NCBI RefSeq assembly: GCF_028598805.1
Contig: NZ_JAQRFI010000012.1
Location: 33,268-97,267, forward strand
Length of the DNA stretch: 64,000 nt
Origin: Xenorhabdus yunnanensis
GTDB lineage: Bacteria; Pseudomonadota; Gammaproteobacteria; Enterobacterales; Enterobacteriaceae
Direction of reading: 5' to 3'
Part shown: one piece after another, positions 1 through 8,911 of the stretch
Numbering within the stretch: position 1 is the first letter of the stretch
How the letters are laid out: each line of letters starts with the position of its first letter
The notes under the pieces: generated by a model
Database searches by the model: none
What the model was told of the DNA's origin: nothing
What the model saw: only the letters and a program-made list of their open reading frames with translations
Translations under genes and position numbers: made by a program

Positions 1-1
1 T

Positions 2-1276
2 GGGGTATTCATCAAGGAAGTTGTCCGCGAAATGACAGTAAAAGCTGGTCAGAAATGTACGGCTATCCGGCGCGTTATTGTACCTGCCAGTCAGATGGAA
101 GCAGTCAAACAAGCGCTGCTCAAACGGCTGGCTGGTGTGACAGTCGGTGATCCTATGTTGCCGGAAGTGCGTATGGGGGCGTTGATTAATCTGGAGCAGC
201 GAGATGAGGTGCAGGCAAGAGTCAACGAATTGCGCAATAGCGGTTGCGAGGTTTTGTGTGGCGGTTCATTGGATAAAGGTTCATTGGATAAAGGTTCATT
301 GGATAAATTAGTGCTGACAGGTAGTAGCAATAGTAATGGGGCATTCTACCCACCGACGTTGCTCTATTGTGCTGATCCAATGACAAATCAGGTGATACAC
401 AGCACGGAAGCTTTTGGGCCGGTTTCTACGTTAATGGCGTATCAGGATACCGAGCAGGCGATGGCATTGGCGATGATGGGACAAGGTAGTTTGGTGGGAT
501 CGTTGGTGACGGCAGATGAGCAGATTGCTGTACAGGTGATCCGTGCGACAGCCTGTGCACATGGGCGTATGTTGGTGCTGGATGAAGCGGCGGCTGCGGA
601 ATCCACGGGACACGGTTCTCCGCTGCCCATGTTGGTACATGGTGGGCCGGGGCGTGCTGGTGGTGGAGAAGAGTTGGGTGGTTTACGTGCGGTGAAACAT
701 TATATGCAGCGCACAGCGATTCAAGGCAGCCCAAGTATGCTGGCAGCGATTGGTCGTGAGTGGGTTCGTGGTGCGAAAGTGAAGGAAGAGGCGATACATC
801 CATTCCGCAAGTATTTTGAGCAGCTCGAAATTGGTGAAAGTTTGCTGACTGCTCGCCGGACAGTGACAGAAGCGGATATCGTGAATTTCGCTTGCCTGAG
901 TGGAGATCATTTTTATGCCCACATGGATAAAATTGGTGCGGCTGAGTCCCTGTTTGGTGAACGCGTGGCACACGGTTATTTTGTCGTATCCGCTGCTGCG
1001 GGCTTGTTTGTTGATGATGCGGTGGGACCAGTGCTTGCCAACTACGGTATGGAAAATCTGCGTTTCATTGAGCCAGTCAAAATCGGCGATACCATTCAGG
1101 TTCGTTTGACCTGCAAGAAGAAGATCAAGAAAGTCCAGAAAACCCCGGAAGATAAGCCGCATGGTGTCGTGATGTGGGATGTGCAGGTATTGAATCAGGA
1201 GCAACAGCCTGTGGCGCTTTATAGCATCCTGACACTGGTTGAGCGGCAATTGGGAGATTTTTCGGCGTCTGTGTAG
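2..1276 (+). CDS. paaZ: PaaZ, bifunctional oxepin-CoA hydrolase / semialdehyde dehydrogenase, 3' part
   Basis: The gene enters from the left edge, so the N-terminal part is missing; the frame is open from base 2. The remaining 424 residues begin with the aldehyde dehydrogenase segment around the catalytic cysteine (GQKCTAIRR, Cys about residue 19 of the fragment). After the rest of the dehydrogenase domain comes a linker ([20 protein letters not shown]), then a MaoC-like hot-dog hydratase domain with the GDHFYAHMD motif and [10 protein letters not shown]. This order, dehydrogenase then MaoC, is that of PaaZ, which opens the oxepin-CoA ring and oxidises the resulting semialdehyde in phenylacetate degradation. 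A three-copy in-frame 15-bp repeat lies in the dehydrogenase part. No other paa gene is visible downstream; what precedes it cannot be seen. Confidence 0.9.
   Translation, partial: GVFIKEVVREMTVKAGQKCTAIRRVIVPASQMEAVKQALLKRLAGVTVGDPMLPEVRMGALINLEQRDEVQARVNELRNSGCEVLCGGSLDKGSLDKGSLDKLVLTGSSNSNGAFYPPTLLYCADPMTNQVIHSTEAFGPVSTLMAYQDTEQAMALAMMGQGSLVGSLVTADEQIAVQVIRATACAHGRMLVLDEAAAAESTGHGSPLPMLVHGGPGRAGGGEELGGLRAVKHYMQRTAIQGSPSMLAAIGREWVRGAKVKEEAIHPFRKYFEQLEIGESLLTARRTVTEADIVNFACLSGDHFYAHMDKIGAAESLFGERVAHGYFVVSAAAGLFVDDAVGPVLANYGMENLRFIEPVKIGDTIQVRLTCKKKIKKVQKTPEDKPHGVVMWDVQVLNQEQQPVALYSILTLVERQLGDFSASV
263..307 (+). repeat. Three perfect 15-bp tandem repeats inside paaZ
   Basis: The unit ggttcattggataaa occurs three times in a row without mismatch (263-277, 278-292, 293-307). 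It encodes GSLDK three times, so the frame is preserved. It lies in the dehydrogenase domain, in what looks like a surface segment between two conserved blocks. Confidence 0.95.
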
Positions 1277-1342
1277 GAATACTTGAAAATAAGAATGCAG
1301 AAAATAAATTAATCTGACTCATTAAACCAAGGGAATGGAAGC

Positions 1343-1390
1343 GCCTGAGGGTATTTGCCAGTGATAATGGAGAACCTCAGGCTTTTTTCT
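1343..1390 (+). terminator. Rho-independent terminator after paaZ
   Basis: An 8-bp stem (gcctgagg 1343-1350, cctcaggc 1375-1382) with a 24-nt loop is followed directly by a run of six T. It lies 67 bases after the paaZ stop, and the next gene is on the opposite strand. Confidence 0.75.
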
Positions 1391-1462
1391 AAAGTTCAAA
1401 TTCAGGTTGAATGTTATCGGCAGCATATGTGAGTTACCACTTTTGGAATATCTCATTAAGTA

Positions 1463-2611
1463 TTAAGTAAATGGATCTTCATCTGAAGATGTATTATTTC
1501 TAGTTTTAACGACAGACCAATCTCCCACATCATTGACATTTTTAAAAACACTATCATTTTTATTTTTAGACATGAGTTTATACTTATTGGGAAAATCTAT
1601 TTTTTGTTTAGGATTAAGAAAATTATCAATAAAATCAGGCCCAGTTAGTTTTGTCGTGTACCTTATTCGTCTTTCCTCACGATCAATTTTATCATTACTG
1701 TAATGAGAGCTAAAGCTTGTTCTCCATACGGGGTCTTGTATGCTACATTTCATATCCATATTGATTTGATGAGTGTCTTTAAGCTTTCGTGCTAAATCGA
1801 CTCTTTTATCAAATTCATAATGTTTATTGTGTTTTTTAGAAGATCTTTTTATTTTGCGGAATTCATCACATTTAGGTGATTGATACATTTGGATACCGAG
1901 ATGATGTATTTTCATCATAGTAGCCATATCTAATAGAAGTTTGAAAATGCTTTTTGATTGTGGTATGGAGGCAATAATCGCATTTCCAATTTCATTATAT
2001 GAAGTATCAGAATACCAACCTGATCCAGAACAATCACCTATACCGATATCAGACTGAAGGCGCAAATTGTCAAGTGGGGAAATTTTTCCTTTCTGTGTGT
2101 TTTTTATATCTATATCACTCAATTCGACATCAACATCCAGATATATTCCTCCTTCCATATATAAAATAACTAAGCGCGCAATATCACTGGAACATGCATA
2201 ATTATGATGATTAATGCCTTTGGTATTCAATCGGTATATATGATGTAAATAATTCATTAAATCAACATAACTCCCATATCGAATGGTGTTTTTTCTTTCT
2301 TTTAAGCGGCTTATGCAATTCAATATGGAATATTCAAGATGATTAGCTTGTTGGGACAGGAATCTGAAGGCGGATTCAACATTCTTATAATTGAAATTGA
2401 TAGGGATTTCACCAATGTCAAGTTCGTTTCCTTGATATTTAAATTTTATTTTTCTTAATGTATTTATAATTAATGAATTACTATCATTTTCTCCCCAAAT
2501 ATTGACTTCAAACCCTGGGTTTTTACTTTTAATTTCAATAATATTTCTCAAGTCTTTTTCTGGTATATTACTGCCAGCCCAGAAATAATGGATTTTTTTA
2601 GGGATATGCAT
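1463..2611 (-). CDS. TcdA/TcdB-type (GT44-like) glycosyltransferase, putative effector toxin
   Basis: This 382-residue protein carries the signature of the clostridial-toxin type glycosyltransferase fold. IHYFWAG is at residues 7-13 (Trp11 stacks on the sugar nucleotide in the family). SSDIARL is at 141-147 and YLDVDV at 157-162, giving the Asp143, Arg146, Asp159-x-Asp161 set that binds metal and UDP-sugar. IGNAIIAS around 208-215 and a GDWSVV segment near the C-terminus fit the remaining family landmarks. No signal peptide or membrane segment is seen and there is no delivery domain, so it is a bare catalytic module. A purine-rich AAGGAAGG ribosome site precedes the ATG. The gene stands alone, is clearly more AT-rich than paaZ, and is probably horizontally acquired. 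Members of the fold glycosylate host GTPases or proteins; the target here is unknown, and a sugar transferase for a surface polymer is the alternative. Confidence 0.75.
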   Translation of the reverse strand: MHIPKKIHYFWAGSNIPEKDLRNIIEIKSKNPGFEVNIWGENDSNSLIINTLRKIKFKYQGNELDIGEIPINFNYKNVESAFRFLSQQANHLEYSILNCISRLKERKNTIRYGSYVDLMNYLHHIYRLNTKGINHHNYACSSDIARLVILYMEGGIYLDVDVELSDIDIKNTQKGKISPLDNLRLQSDIGIGDCSGSGWYSDTSYNEIGNAIIASIPQSKSIFKLLLDMATMMKIHHLGIQMYQSPKCDEFRKIKRSSKKHNKHYEFDKRVDLARKLKDTHQINMDMKCSIQDPVWRTSFSSHYSNDKIDREERRIRYTTKLTGPDFIDNFLNPKQKIDFPNKYKLMSKNKNDSVFKNVNDVGDWSVVKTRNNTSSDEDPFT

Positions 2612-3063
2612 AAGTTACCTTCCTTTTACAATAAACGAACAAAATATTTCCAAGACTGAATACTAACCTAATATTATTATATTTTTGTGATGTATGTCAC
2701 AATAGAAATTATTCATCATATTCTATTAATTTACTATTATTGTTTACACAGTTGACTTATTGATGATTTTTAATAACTTATTGATAATAAGTTTTTTTAT
2801 TAAAAATAAGAAATGAGTTACATTTATATTTATAAAGTAAATTGACCTAATGAGGGTTGGATGCTAGTACTTAATGTAAACTAATTAAAGTTATTAACGC
2901 CTGATTCTGTTTTGGTATCATTAATTCAAATCTATGGGTAGATAATAAAAACAAGTGAAATACCTTATGTAATGTAGTGTGTAACAAGAAGTTTGTGGGT
3001 TGATTTTAAAATGATAATCAGGCGTTATATTTTTTAATATCAAGGAAATTGTTGTCAATTCTT
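2612..3063. other. AT-rich intergenic region
   Basis: About 450 bases between the divergent-free pair of minus-strand genes yhfS and the glycosyltransferase. Both reading directions are broken by many stops. The part next to 2612 holds the ribosome site of the glycosyltransferase. I see no RNA gene, repeat array or further ORF. Confidence 0.6.
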
Positions 3064-4158
3064 TCACTTCTCATTTTTCAATCGGCAGCTTTCTCGTAAA
3101 ATGCGCATCACGGTGTCAGCTCCGCTGCGATTGGGGTTGATGCGGATCATACGTTGTTCCAGCGTGGGGTCTGTTTGACGAAAGGTACCGGAAATGCGGT
3201 AAAACAACGGCGGGATTTCAAACTTTGACTCTGCACCTACCGGATAAGGTAGTGCACCGAATGTGTGGGCTGCAGCGAGTACGCTTTCTGCGATGAGATC
3301 GTGAAATTCTACTAATAATACCTTTGATTGGGCATTGGCGAGGAAGGCGTGTTTTACCTGTGGCACCTCTCCTTGGTTCAAACGAGTGACCAGTTCGTCA
3401 TTCACTTCTGCCTGTACTGCGTGCATGACTGATGCGAATACCATACCACGCAAGGCTTCCATTGCCTGATAGCCTTGTATCTGGCAGCCGCCGGAATACA
3501 TGCTGTGGCGTAGGTTATCAATGATTGCCTGTTTTCCGACTATTATCCCAACGCCTTGTGGTCCCAATAATTTGAAGCAAGAGAATGTGGAAAGTGTTGC
3601 ACCGTACTGACAACCAATTTGTGCCACTTTCATGGCGGCGTAGTTGTCGTCTATCAACGAAGGGATATCATGTTGATTTAGTGTATTGATAACTTCTTGT
3701 AAAGAATAACGGTCAGATATTTTCTGGCGTGTATGCTGAACAAGGCTGGCGGTTGGTTGGTATTGCTGGATGGCAGCCACAATTTGTTCTGTGTGGTTGA
3801 AATCCGCCTGAACGACACGAAGCCCCATTTGTTCAATTGATGCTTTAGTCGTGGGGTAAATGGGCGCGTTATGCACAAGCAACGTTGAATTGGGGCTGAC
3901 CAAGGCAGCCAGTCCCGCGCGCAATGCACCTGTTCCAGCTCCATTGACAAAGGCCGCGTTTTCAGCGCCAAAAAACTCCGCAATCACCGCTTCAATGCGT
4001 CGGGTCATCCGTGGTTGATGGAGATCTGGGACTAAGCCCAGATCGCCTTGCGAAAGAAAATCAGCACCCGGAAAGTGACGACAGATAATATCCACCAGCT
4101 TGAACTGTTGTTGCTGTGCTTGTGCCATCGTCATACTTTGCAATGGGTAGGTTTTCAT
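3064..4158 (-). CDS. yhfS: YhfS, PLP-dependent aminotransferase-fold enzyme
   Basis: The last gene of the yhf operon encodes 364 residues of a fold-type I PLP enzyme. The Schiff-base lysine is expected at Lys196 in FSCFKLLGPQG, the aspartate that contacts the pyridine nitrogen in LIDDNYAA (about 168-175), and an N-terminal NGAGTGALR loop at 72-80 would hold the phosphate. It resembles E. coli YhfS, whose substrate is unknown. It starts 4 bases after the yhfT stop, so the two are likely co-translated. The operon context (a membrane protein, a PHP-type hydrolase and a second PLP enzyme) suggests catabolism of an imported amino compound; that is inference. Confidence 0.85.
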   Translation of the reverse strand: MKTYPLQSMTMAQAQQQQFKLVDIICRHFPGADFLSQGDLGLVPDLHQPRMTRRIEAVIAEFFGAENAAFVNGAGTGALRAGLAALVSPNSTLLVHNAPIYPTTKASIEQMGLRVVQADFNHTEQIVAAIQQYQPTASLVQHTRQKISDRYSLQEVINTLNQHDIPSLIDDNYAAMKVAQIGCQYGATLSTFSCFKLLGPQGVGIIVGKQAIIDNLRHSMYSGGCQIQGYQAMEALRGMVFASVMHAVQAEVNDELVTRLNQGEVPQVKHAFLANAQSKVLLVEFHDLIAESVLAAAHTFGALPYPVGAESKFEIPPLFYRISGTFRQTDPTLEQRMIRINPNRSGADTVMRILRESCRLKNEK

Positions 4159-4162
4159 TTTC

Positions 4163-5512
4163 TTATTTTATTCCCAGCAGAAAGAGCAAGTTTGCAAGAA
4201 TGCCCACGGTGATTGTCGCGATTGGGCCGATAGCCATTTCTACTAAAGGACGTTTGGAAGTTCGGTTGAGCAGGTAGATACCCGCCACGATCATAAAGCC
4301 CATACCCGGCAGAATGGCGTTGGAGGCAATCATAGCACCAACCAGCAAGGCAACTTCGAGCATTTTGGTGATCGCGGTACGAATATGTCCGCTACATGCT
4401 TTCACACCAGGATATTTATCCAACCAGATAGCGATTTTTGCCAGTAGCTGGATTTCAATAAACATGGTGATCCCACCTGCGATAAAGGCAATCCACGGGT
4501 TGTTGGTTGCCAGCCCCGCCACAAACACAAATTTCATGCCATTAGGACTGTAAACGCCCGTGGCTATGGCCGTCGTACCCACTAATGGAATAAAGCTGAT
4601 GGCACGTGCCAGTGCGACCAGCAATGCATTGGTTTGCTCTCCTTGTGCCATCAATTGGAGAGAAACAGGGCCTTCCGCCAGCAAGCTGAAGGACATGGTA
4701 GCGGCACTGGCAGTCAGGCCACCACACAGGATCAACAACCATTTGTTTTTCTGGATGCGTTCTATGCGGGTTGAGAACAGGCCGACCAAGACTTCATTGG
4801 CCCCTTTTTGCTCTGCGGACTGTGTTGGACGTTCACGCATTGCAAAGTAGAACATGGCAATCATCGACAGCAATAGCGCGGCGCCGTTAGGGTCAATGCT
4901 GACGGGTTTTTCGATCATGTCTCCAAAGCTCAGCGGGCCAATTGCTTTGGTTGCCAGATAGCCGACCAGTGCGGTGAGCATGACCAAAAGCCCTTTGCGA
5001 TAGCCGTATTGGTAGCCGACGACCATGGCAGGAAACAGGGCAAAACAGGCTACTATCGGATCGCCCACTTTCTTGAGATCGTCGGTGAAATTAACAGGCA
5101 GTATGGCAAACAGTTCTACCACTGAACGCAGGCCAGCCAGCAAGGCGATGGCATACAGGGCACCGATGATGCCAGAGGCGATAAAACCTCTTCGGCTGTT
5201 GGCGCACCAAATTCCGATCATGTCTGTACCAAGTAACAGGCTATGAACCAACACAATTGGGGCAGTGAGTGAAAAGGGAATACCGAAGCCGACAACTAAA
5301 CCTATGCTCAGGGCGAAGCTGGTTGCGGCGAGCGCTTTGCGGCTCATACGACCTTCAAGGTATTCCGGCAAAAGTGGACGCAGGCCATCATGGAAAACGG
5401 CGATACCACGGTTTGCCATCATGGCGGCAATGGCTCCAATAGTTGCCAATAACCCCGCTTTTAAAGGATCTACCTCCATCAATCTCATCAGGAACTCATG
5501 GAAATGTTGCAT
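4163..5512 (-). CDS. yhfT: YhfT, polytopic inner-membrane protein, putative transporter
   Basis: A 449-residue, strongly hydrophobic protein with roughly ten or more membrane segments, among them LLATIGAIAAMMA near the N-terminus and ILANLLFLLGIK at the extreme C-terminus. Glycine- and proline-rich loops (GIPFSLTAPIVLVHS, GVYSPNGMKFVF) recall permeases. It matches E. coli YhfT, a predicted transporter of unknown substrate. It lies between yhfU (10-base gap) and yhfS (4-base gap). In this operon it is the only candidate for uptake of the substrate. Confidence 0.85.
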   Translation of the reverse strand: MQHFHEFLMRLMEVDPLKAGLLATIGAIAAMMANRGIAVFHDGLRPLLPEYLEGRMSRKALAATSFALSIGLVVGFGIPFSLTAPIVLVHSLLLGTDMIGIWCANSRRGFIASGIIGALYAIALLAGLRSVVELFAILPVNFTDDLKKVGDPIVACFALFPAMVVGYQYGYRKGLLVMLTALVGYLATKAIGPLSFGDMIEKPVSIDPNGAALLLSMIAMFYFAMRERPTQSAEQKGANEVLVGLFSTRIERIQKNKWLLILCGGLTASAATMSFSLLAEGPVSLQLMAQGEQTNALLVALARAISFIPLVGTTAIATGVYSPNGMKFVFVAGLATNNPWIAFIAGGITMFIEIQLLAKIAIWLDKYPGVKACSGHIRTAITKMLEVALLVGAMIASNAILPGMGFMIVAGIYLLNRTSKRPLVEMAIGPIATITVGILANLLFLLGIK

Positions 5513-5522
5513 AATAGCTTCC

Positions 5523-5885
5523 TTACAGTGAGATGATGGTGTCGATGATCACCGGCAGGACGATATCAATATCCTGACCAGTAAAACCAAATGCCTTCTT
5601 GCCTGCTTTCACATGGGCAATGATCTCTTCATCAGACAGGATTTTTCCCGGCATGCCGATAGTGGCACATTGATCCAATCCGATAAGGGCAATTGCGATT
5701 GCCAAAGCACCTCCCCCACCGGTATTGCATGCGCCAAGATAGTAATCTGCTTCGCCATTTTTTATTGCCATTGCCGCTTCAATGTCATTCATGATGGTAA
5801 TGGAAGTGGCTTTGTTTCCCGCTAATTGACGAATACTCTCGGCTATTGCCTCTTTCTCTATTTGTCCACCAACGACAAATCTCAT
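5523..5885 (-). CDS. yhfU: YhfU, DUF2620 family protein
   Basis: A 120-residue soluble protein matching E. coli YhfU (about 117 residues). Recognisable blocks are MNDIEAAMAIKNGEADYY, LGACNTGGGGALAIAIALIG and a lysine-rich C-terminal half ending in VLPVIIDTI. The ribosome site AGGGAGGGA lies 7-8 bases before the ATG. The glycine-rich ACNTGGGG loop could bind a phosphate or nucleotide, but no function is established. It sits tightly before yhfT, and yhfU-yhfT pairing is conserved with E. coli. Confidence 0.8.
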   Translation of the reverse strand: MRFVVGGQIEKEAIAESIRQLAGNKATSITIMNDIEAAMAIKNGEADYYLGACNTGGGGALAIAIALIGLDQCATIGMPGKILSDEEIIAHVKAGKKAFGFTGQDIDIVLPVIIDTIISL

Positions 5886-5957
5886 GCTGTTATCCCTCCC
5901 TTTTTATCTTCTATCGGATTGCTTTTTGAAAAAGCTATGTTTTATAAGTTTGTTTTT

Positions 5958-6866
5958 TTATTCAATTCTGCCGTGGAAAAATCGCGCAGGATTATCGCGC
6001 AGCATTTGATCTATCTGTTTTTGGGAAAAGCCAGCTTTGAGCAACATAGGAACGAATACAGTTAACAGGTAATCGAACCCATTTCCCCCATTGTTTTTCA
6101 AATGAGATCGACGCGTGATATCTTGGGAAAGCATCACCCGATCAAGCAGCCCGCGTCTGACAACCTCTTGCAACATAGTAATGCGCCGATTGTCGGGATA
6201 GTAATTATTCTTGCCGATTGTGTCGAATTGTACCCATGCCCCGGCTTCCAGCAGTGGAATGATGGTGTCCAGGTTATCTCTCAGATCACAATGGCCGATG
6301 GCTACATGTTCGGGAGAAACGCCAAACCCCTTTAGCAGGGCCAATTGTTCACACCCCATTGTGCTTAATGTGGTATGAGTGGAAATGGAACATCCTGTTG
6401 TCTTGTGTGCCAATGCCGCAGCTGCAAACACCTTTTGCTCAGCTTCTGTGATTTGATCGAGGCTAGAGCCGATCTCTGCAATCACTCCCGCTTTTAACTT
6501 GGTGCCATCAATGCCAGTTTCAATTTCAGCGATCATGTCATCGGCGATGGCTTGTACACTCAACTCACTGAAATGGGCAGGGAAGAAAGGTTGTTTATAG
6601 TAGCCGGTCGAGGCAATGATATTGATGTGGGTATCACGCATCAGATCCAGCAGAAAAGCCGCATTGCGTCCCATATAACGATTGGTCATCTCTACGATGT
6701 TTCTTACCCCAAGAGTGTAGAGGTGACGAAGTTCATCTACGATCAGATCGTATTGATCCAATCGACAATCGAGGCTTCCTTTCACATCAGAGAGATCAAT
6801 GTGCAAATGCTCATGCACATAGGTGTAGCCTGTAACGTCAATGAAGTTATTTGTCTTTGTTGACAA
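5958..6866 (-). CDS. php: Php, phosphotriesterase-homology protein (amidohydrolase superfamily)
   Basis: A 302-residue TIM-barrel hydrolase close to E. coli Php (YhfV). The metal-binding HxH is at His18/His20 in YVHEHLHIDL. Other metal-site motifs are VIAEIGS (Glu), STHTTLSTMG (His), AIGHCDLRDN (His) and MLSQDITRR (Asp). The family carries a binuclear zinc centre and hydrolyses phospho- or carboxylic esters; the physiological substrate of Php is unknown. The start codon is TTG at 6866: no ATG or GTG precedes the metal-binding motif in this frame, and the length fits E. coli Php. The Shine-Dalgarno is weak, so low expression or upstream coupling is likely. The E. coli neighbour yhfW is absent upstream. 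Confidence 0.88.
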   Translation of the reverse strand: MSTKTNNFIDVTGYTYVHEHLHIDLSDVKGSLDCRLDQYDLIVDELRHLYTLGVRNIVEMTNRYMGRNAAFLLDLMRDTHINIIASTGYYKQPFFPAHFSELSVQAIADDMIAEIETGIDGTKLKAGVIAEIGSSLDQITEAEQKVFAAAALAHKTTGCSISTHTTLSTMGCEQLALLKGFGVSPEHVAIGHCDLRDNLDTIIPLLEAGAWVQFDTIGKNNYYPDNRRITMLQEVVRRGLLDRVMLSQDITRRSHLKNNGGNGFDYLLTVFVPMLLKAGFSQKQIDQMLRDNPARFFHGRIE

Positions 6867-7215
6867 ATGGTGATTACCGGCTTGATTTTTTGATGAAGAT
6901 TGCAGTGTATCCCCCCGATGTTCAACTTGATATCTCTGATATCCCGCAGCTCGAGTGTGCCTTCAATTGTATCAATGCTGTATGAGGAATTTTATAAATA
7001 ACATCATGATAAATAAACATCATTTAGAAAAGATTAATTTAGAAGGTCATTATTTTATAAGTAGCTATTTTATAATGTGATGATTATACAAAATAGCCAT
7101 TTCATAAACCATTCCATAAAATAGGGTGCGCAGAATCATGCGGTAAATCCACTATAGCGAAAATAACATTATTTAATGATGGAATAATATTATCTGTAAT
7201 ACCTAGACTGAGGGG
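6867..7215. other. Intergenic region where E. coli carries yhfW
   Basis: E. coli has yhfW between php and yhfX; here 349 bases remain, too short for a phosphopentomutase-like enzyme. On the minus strand, bases about 6870-6965 stay open in two frames. One reads IEGTLELRDIRDIKL, a coding-like stretch with no start codon. The distal part is AT-rich and holds a dyad of gctatttt (7064-7071) with aaaatagc (7090-7097). It may contain a second promoter for php-yhfUTS, but I cannot place one. Confidence 0.5.
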
Positions 7216-8391
7216 TTATTTATGATAGCCACTATTTTTCCAGTTTCCTTGACTGTCATAAATACCTTCAAGTTTTGGTGAGCCAGACTGAATACCCGAA
7301 ACGAGGGCAACATCACTACGTGTTATGAAAATCTGGGGCCGGAAACACATAATCACAGGGCTACCAATCGGATGAGTGCCTGACAGCGGAAGGTGGTAGT
7401 CAATGCAGGGTTCACCCAAACGCAGTATGCGCACTTTTTTAGGAGAGATGGCTCGTTCAGGAAAAACCAACGCATGTTTCATATGTCCGCGTTTATAGGA
7501 GCCGCCACCATAGCAGTAACTATTGCCATCATGGTGATGAGAAACTTCGGTGAGATAGACCATCGCAATACGTTCCGGCTCTCTACCACTGACGTTGGCG
7601 GGGACGGTTCCGGTCAAGGCATGGCCTGGTTCTAAGTGGGTGGCACCGTATTTGGCCAGTAATGGTATGGTGCTACAGCTTGAGGCTGCCGGAGCATTGA
7701 TTTGTGAAAGTTTAATTCCGAGTTGTTCAAGCCGGTTCCGCGCACGAATGAGAGTCAGTAAATTGGTCGTGGGTAAGGTTGTCTGATACCGAGAATCCCA
7801 TGATAGGCAGGGAAAATGAGTCAGTCCGCTCAATTTGATACCAGGCATGAGCTTTAAAGCATCCACGACGGTATCGAGTTCACTAAAGGTGATTCCTGCT
7901 TCTTGGCCGGGAAAGGTAATATCTCGTTTATCAAATATTTTCAGCATGATAGGCTGAATTCGTCCCAATTTCTCCGCCATATTTGAAATGGCTTGTGCTT
8001 TTTCAAGGGAGAATACGGTAATGATATTCGGATTATGCTTGAGCATAGTTTCTATTAAATGGGTTGGCGTTTGTACCAAGTGACCTATGTGGCACAGCGG
8101 TATATCATGCTGGCTCAGGCTATAAGCTTCCCTGAAATCGACAGCCACAACGCCGCGATAACCGAGTTCAACCAATTTCTTGGTCAGCCATGGATTACGC
8201 CCAATTTGTTTGGTCATCAAATAGAGTTCAATGTCGTATTGCTCTGCAACTTGCAGCAAGCGACGACCATTGTCTAAAACCTGGTCGACATCAATGACGT
8301 AAGTATCTGGCAAGATTGCACCTTGATGCCAAAGATTTTTTGCAACTTCAATCAATTTGGAGTTCTGTTTTGTTAATGCCTCAATAAACAT
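7216..8391 (-). CDS. yhfX: YhfX, alanine-racemase-fold PLP enzyme
   Basis: A 391-residue fold-type III PLP protein. The cofactor lysine should be Lys61 in YLMTKQIGRNPWL. TYVIDVDQVLDNGRRLL, GHLVQTPTHLIETML and INAPAASSCSTIPLL follow E. coli YhfX closely. I chose the ATG at 8391 (MFIEALTKQN): it has AAAGAGA five bases upstream and aligns with the E. coli start, whereas the longer frame begins with TTG at 8421 without a ribosome site. The fold serves racemases and decarboxylases; the substrate is unknown. It follows yhfY in the operon. Confidence 0.85.
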   Translation of the reverse strand: MFIEALTKQNSKLIEVAKNLWHQGAILPDTYVIDVDQVLDNGRRLLQVAEQYDIELYLMTKQIGRNPWLTKKLVELGYRGVVAVDFREAYSLSQHDIPLCHIGHLVQTPTHLIETMLKHNPNIITVFSLEKAQAISNMAEKLGRIQPIMLKIFDKRDITFPGQEAGITFSELDTVVDALKLMPGIKLSGLTHFPCLSWDSRYQTTLPTTNLLTLIRARNRLEQLGIKLSQINAPAASSCSTIPLLAKYGATHLEPGHALTGTVPANVSGREPERIAMVYLTEVSHHHDGNSYCYGGGSYKRGHMKHALVFPERAISPKKVRILRLGEPCIDYHLPLSGTHPIGSPVIMCFRPQIFITRSDVALVSGIQSGSPKLEGIYDSQGNWKNSGYHK

Positions 8392-8494
8392 AGGGTTCTC
8401 TTTATTCCTGCAAAGCAGCAAAGCTGTGTGAAAACCGAAAATTTTTGCACAGGTAAATCTTCATTTTTTTGAATATTTATATAGGAATCAAAAG

Positions 8495-8857
8495 CTAATC
8501 TTTTTCGAGTGGAAGCATTAAACCATATAAATTTGCTAACAGGTAGCCTTCTTCATTGGGGTGTAATGCCACTGTAAATTTTCTGATTAGCGAGCGATGA
8601 ACTGTAAGTAATTGATTGTAATTTTCAGATTGCTCGAATTTTACCAAGATTTCTTTATCCAGTGGGGAAACTCTTTCTCCACGGCGTGAGCGCATGAAAG
8701 CACTTGCCATATGGGTAAGTACCATTTCACCTTGTGGATGACGGATAGGGATAAGCCAGATATCTTCCAGAACATGCACAACTTCCAGCATGTTATCGTA
8801 GATATCTTGATCTATAACGCCACCTTGTAGCAGGATAGTTAGCCGTTGTTCTATCAT
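8495..8857 (-). CDS. yhfY: YhfY, PRD-domain protein, putative regulator
   Basis: A 120-residue protein matching E. coli YhfY, a stand-alone PTS-regulation-domain (PRD) protein. It is helical, with TILLQGGVIDQDIYDNMLEV at the N-terminus. MVLTHMASAFMRSRRGE (about 45-61) carries the histidine usually phosphorylated in PRDs, and LTVHRSLIRKF carries a second. It lies between yhfZ and yhfX, so a pair formed by YhfZ and YhfY may control the operon; no PTS component is in the window. Confidence 0.75.
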   Translation of the reverse strand: MIEQRLTILLQGGVIDQDIYDNMLEVVHVLEDIWLIPIRHPQGEMVLTHMASAFMRSRRGERVSPLDKEILVKFEQSENYNQLLTVHRSLIRKFTVALHPNEEGYLLANLYGLMLPLEKD

Positions 8858-8911
8858 TGCTTTTTGATATACGTAGGTGTTAATAAACAGTTTATTTTGG
8901 CTGTTCGAGTT

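Noticed and set aside
426..971. 181-codon minus-strand frame opposite paaZ
   Set aside because: Shadow of a GC-richer coding region; histidine- and proline-rich low-complexity translation with no family resemblance.
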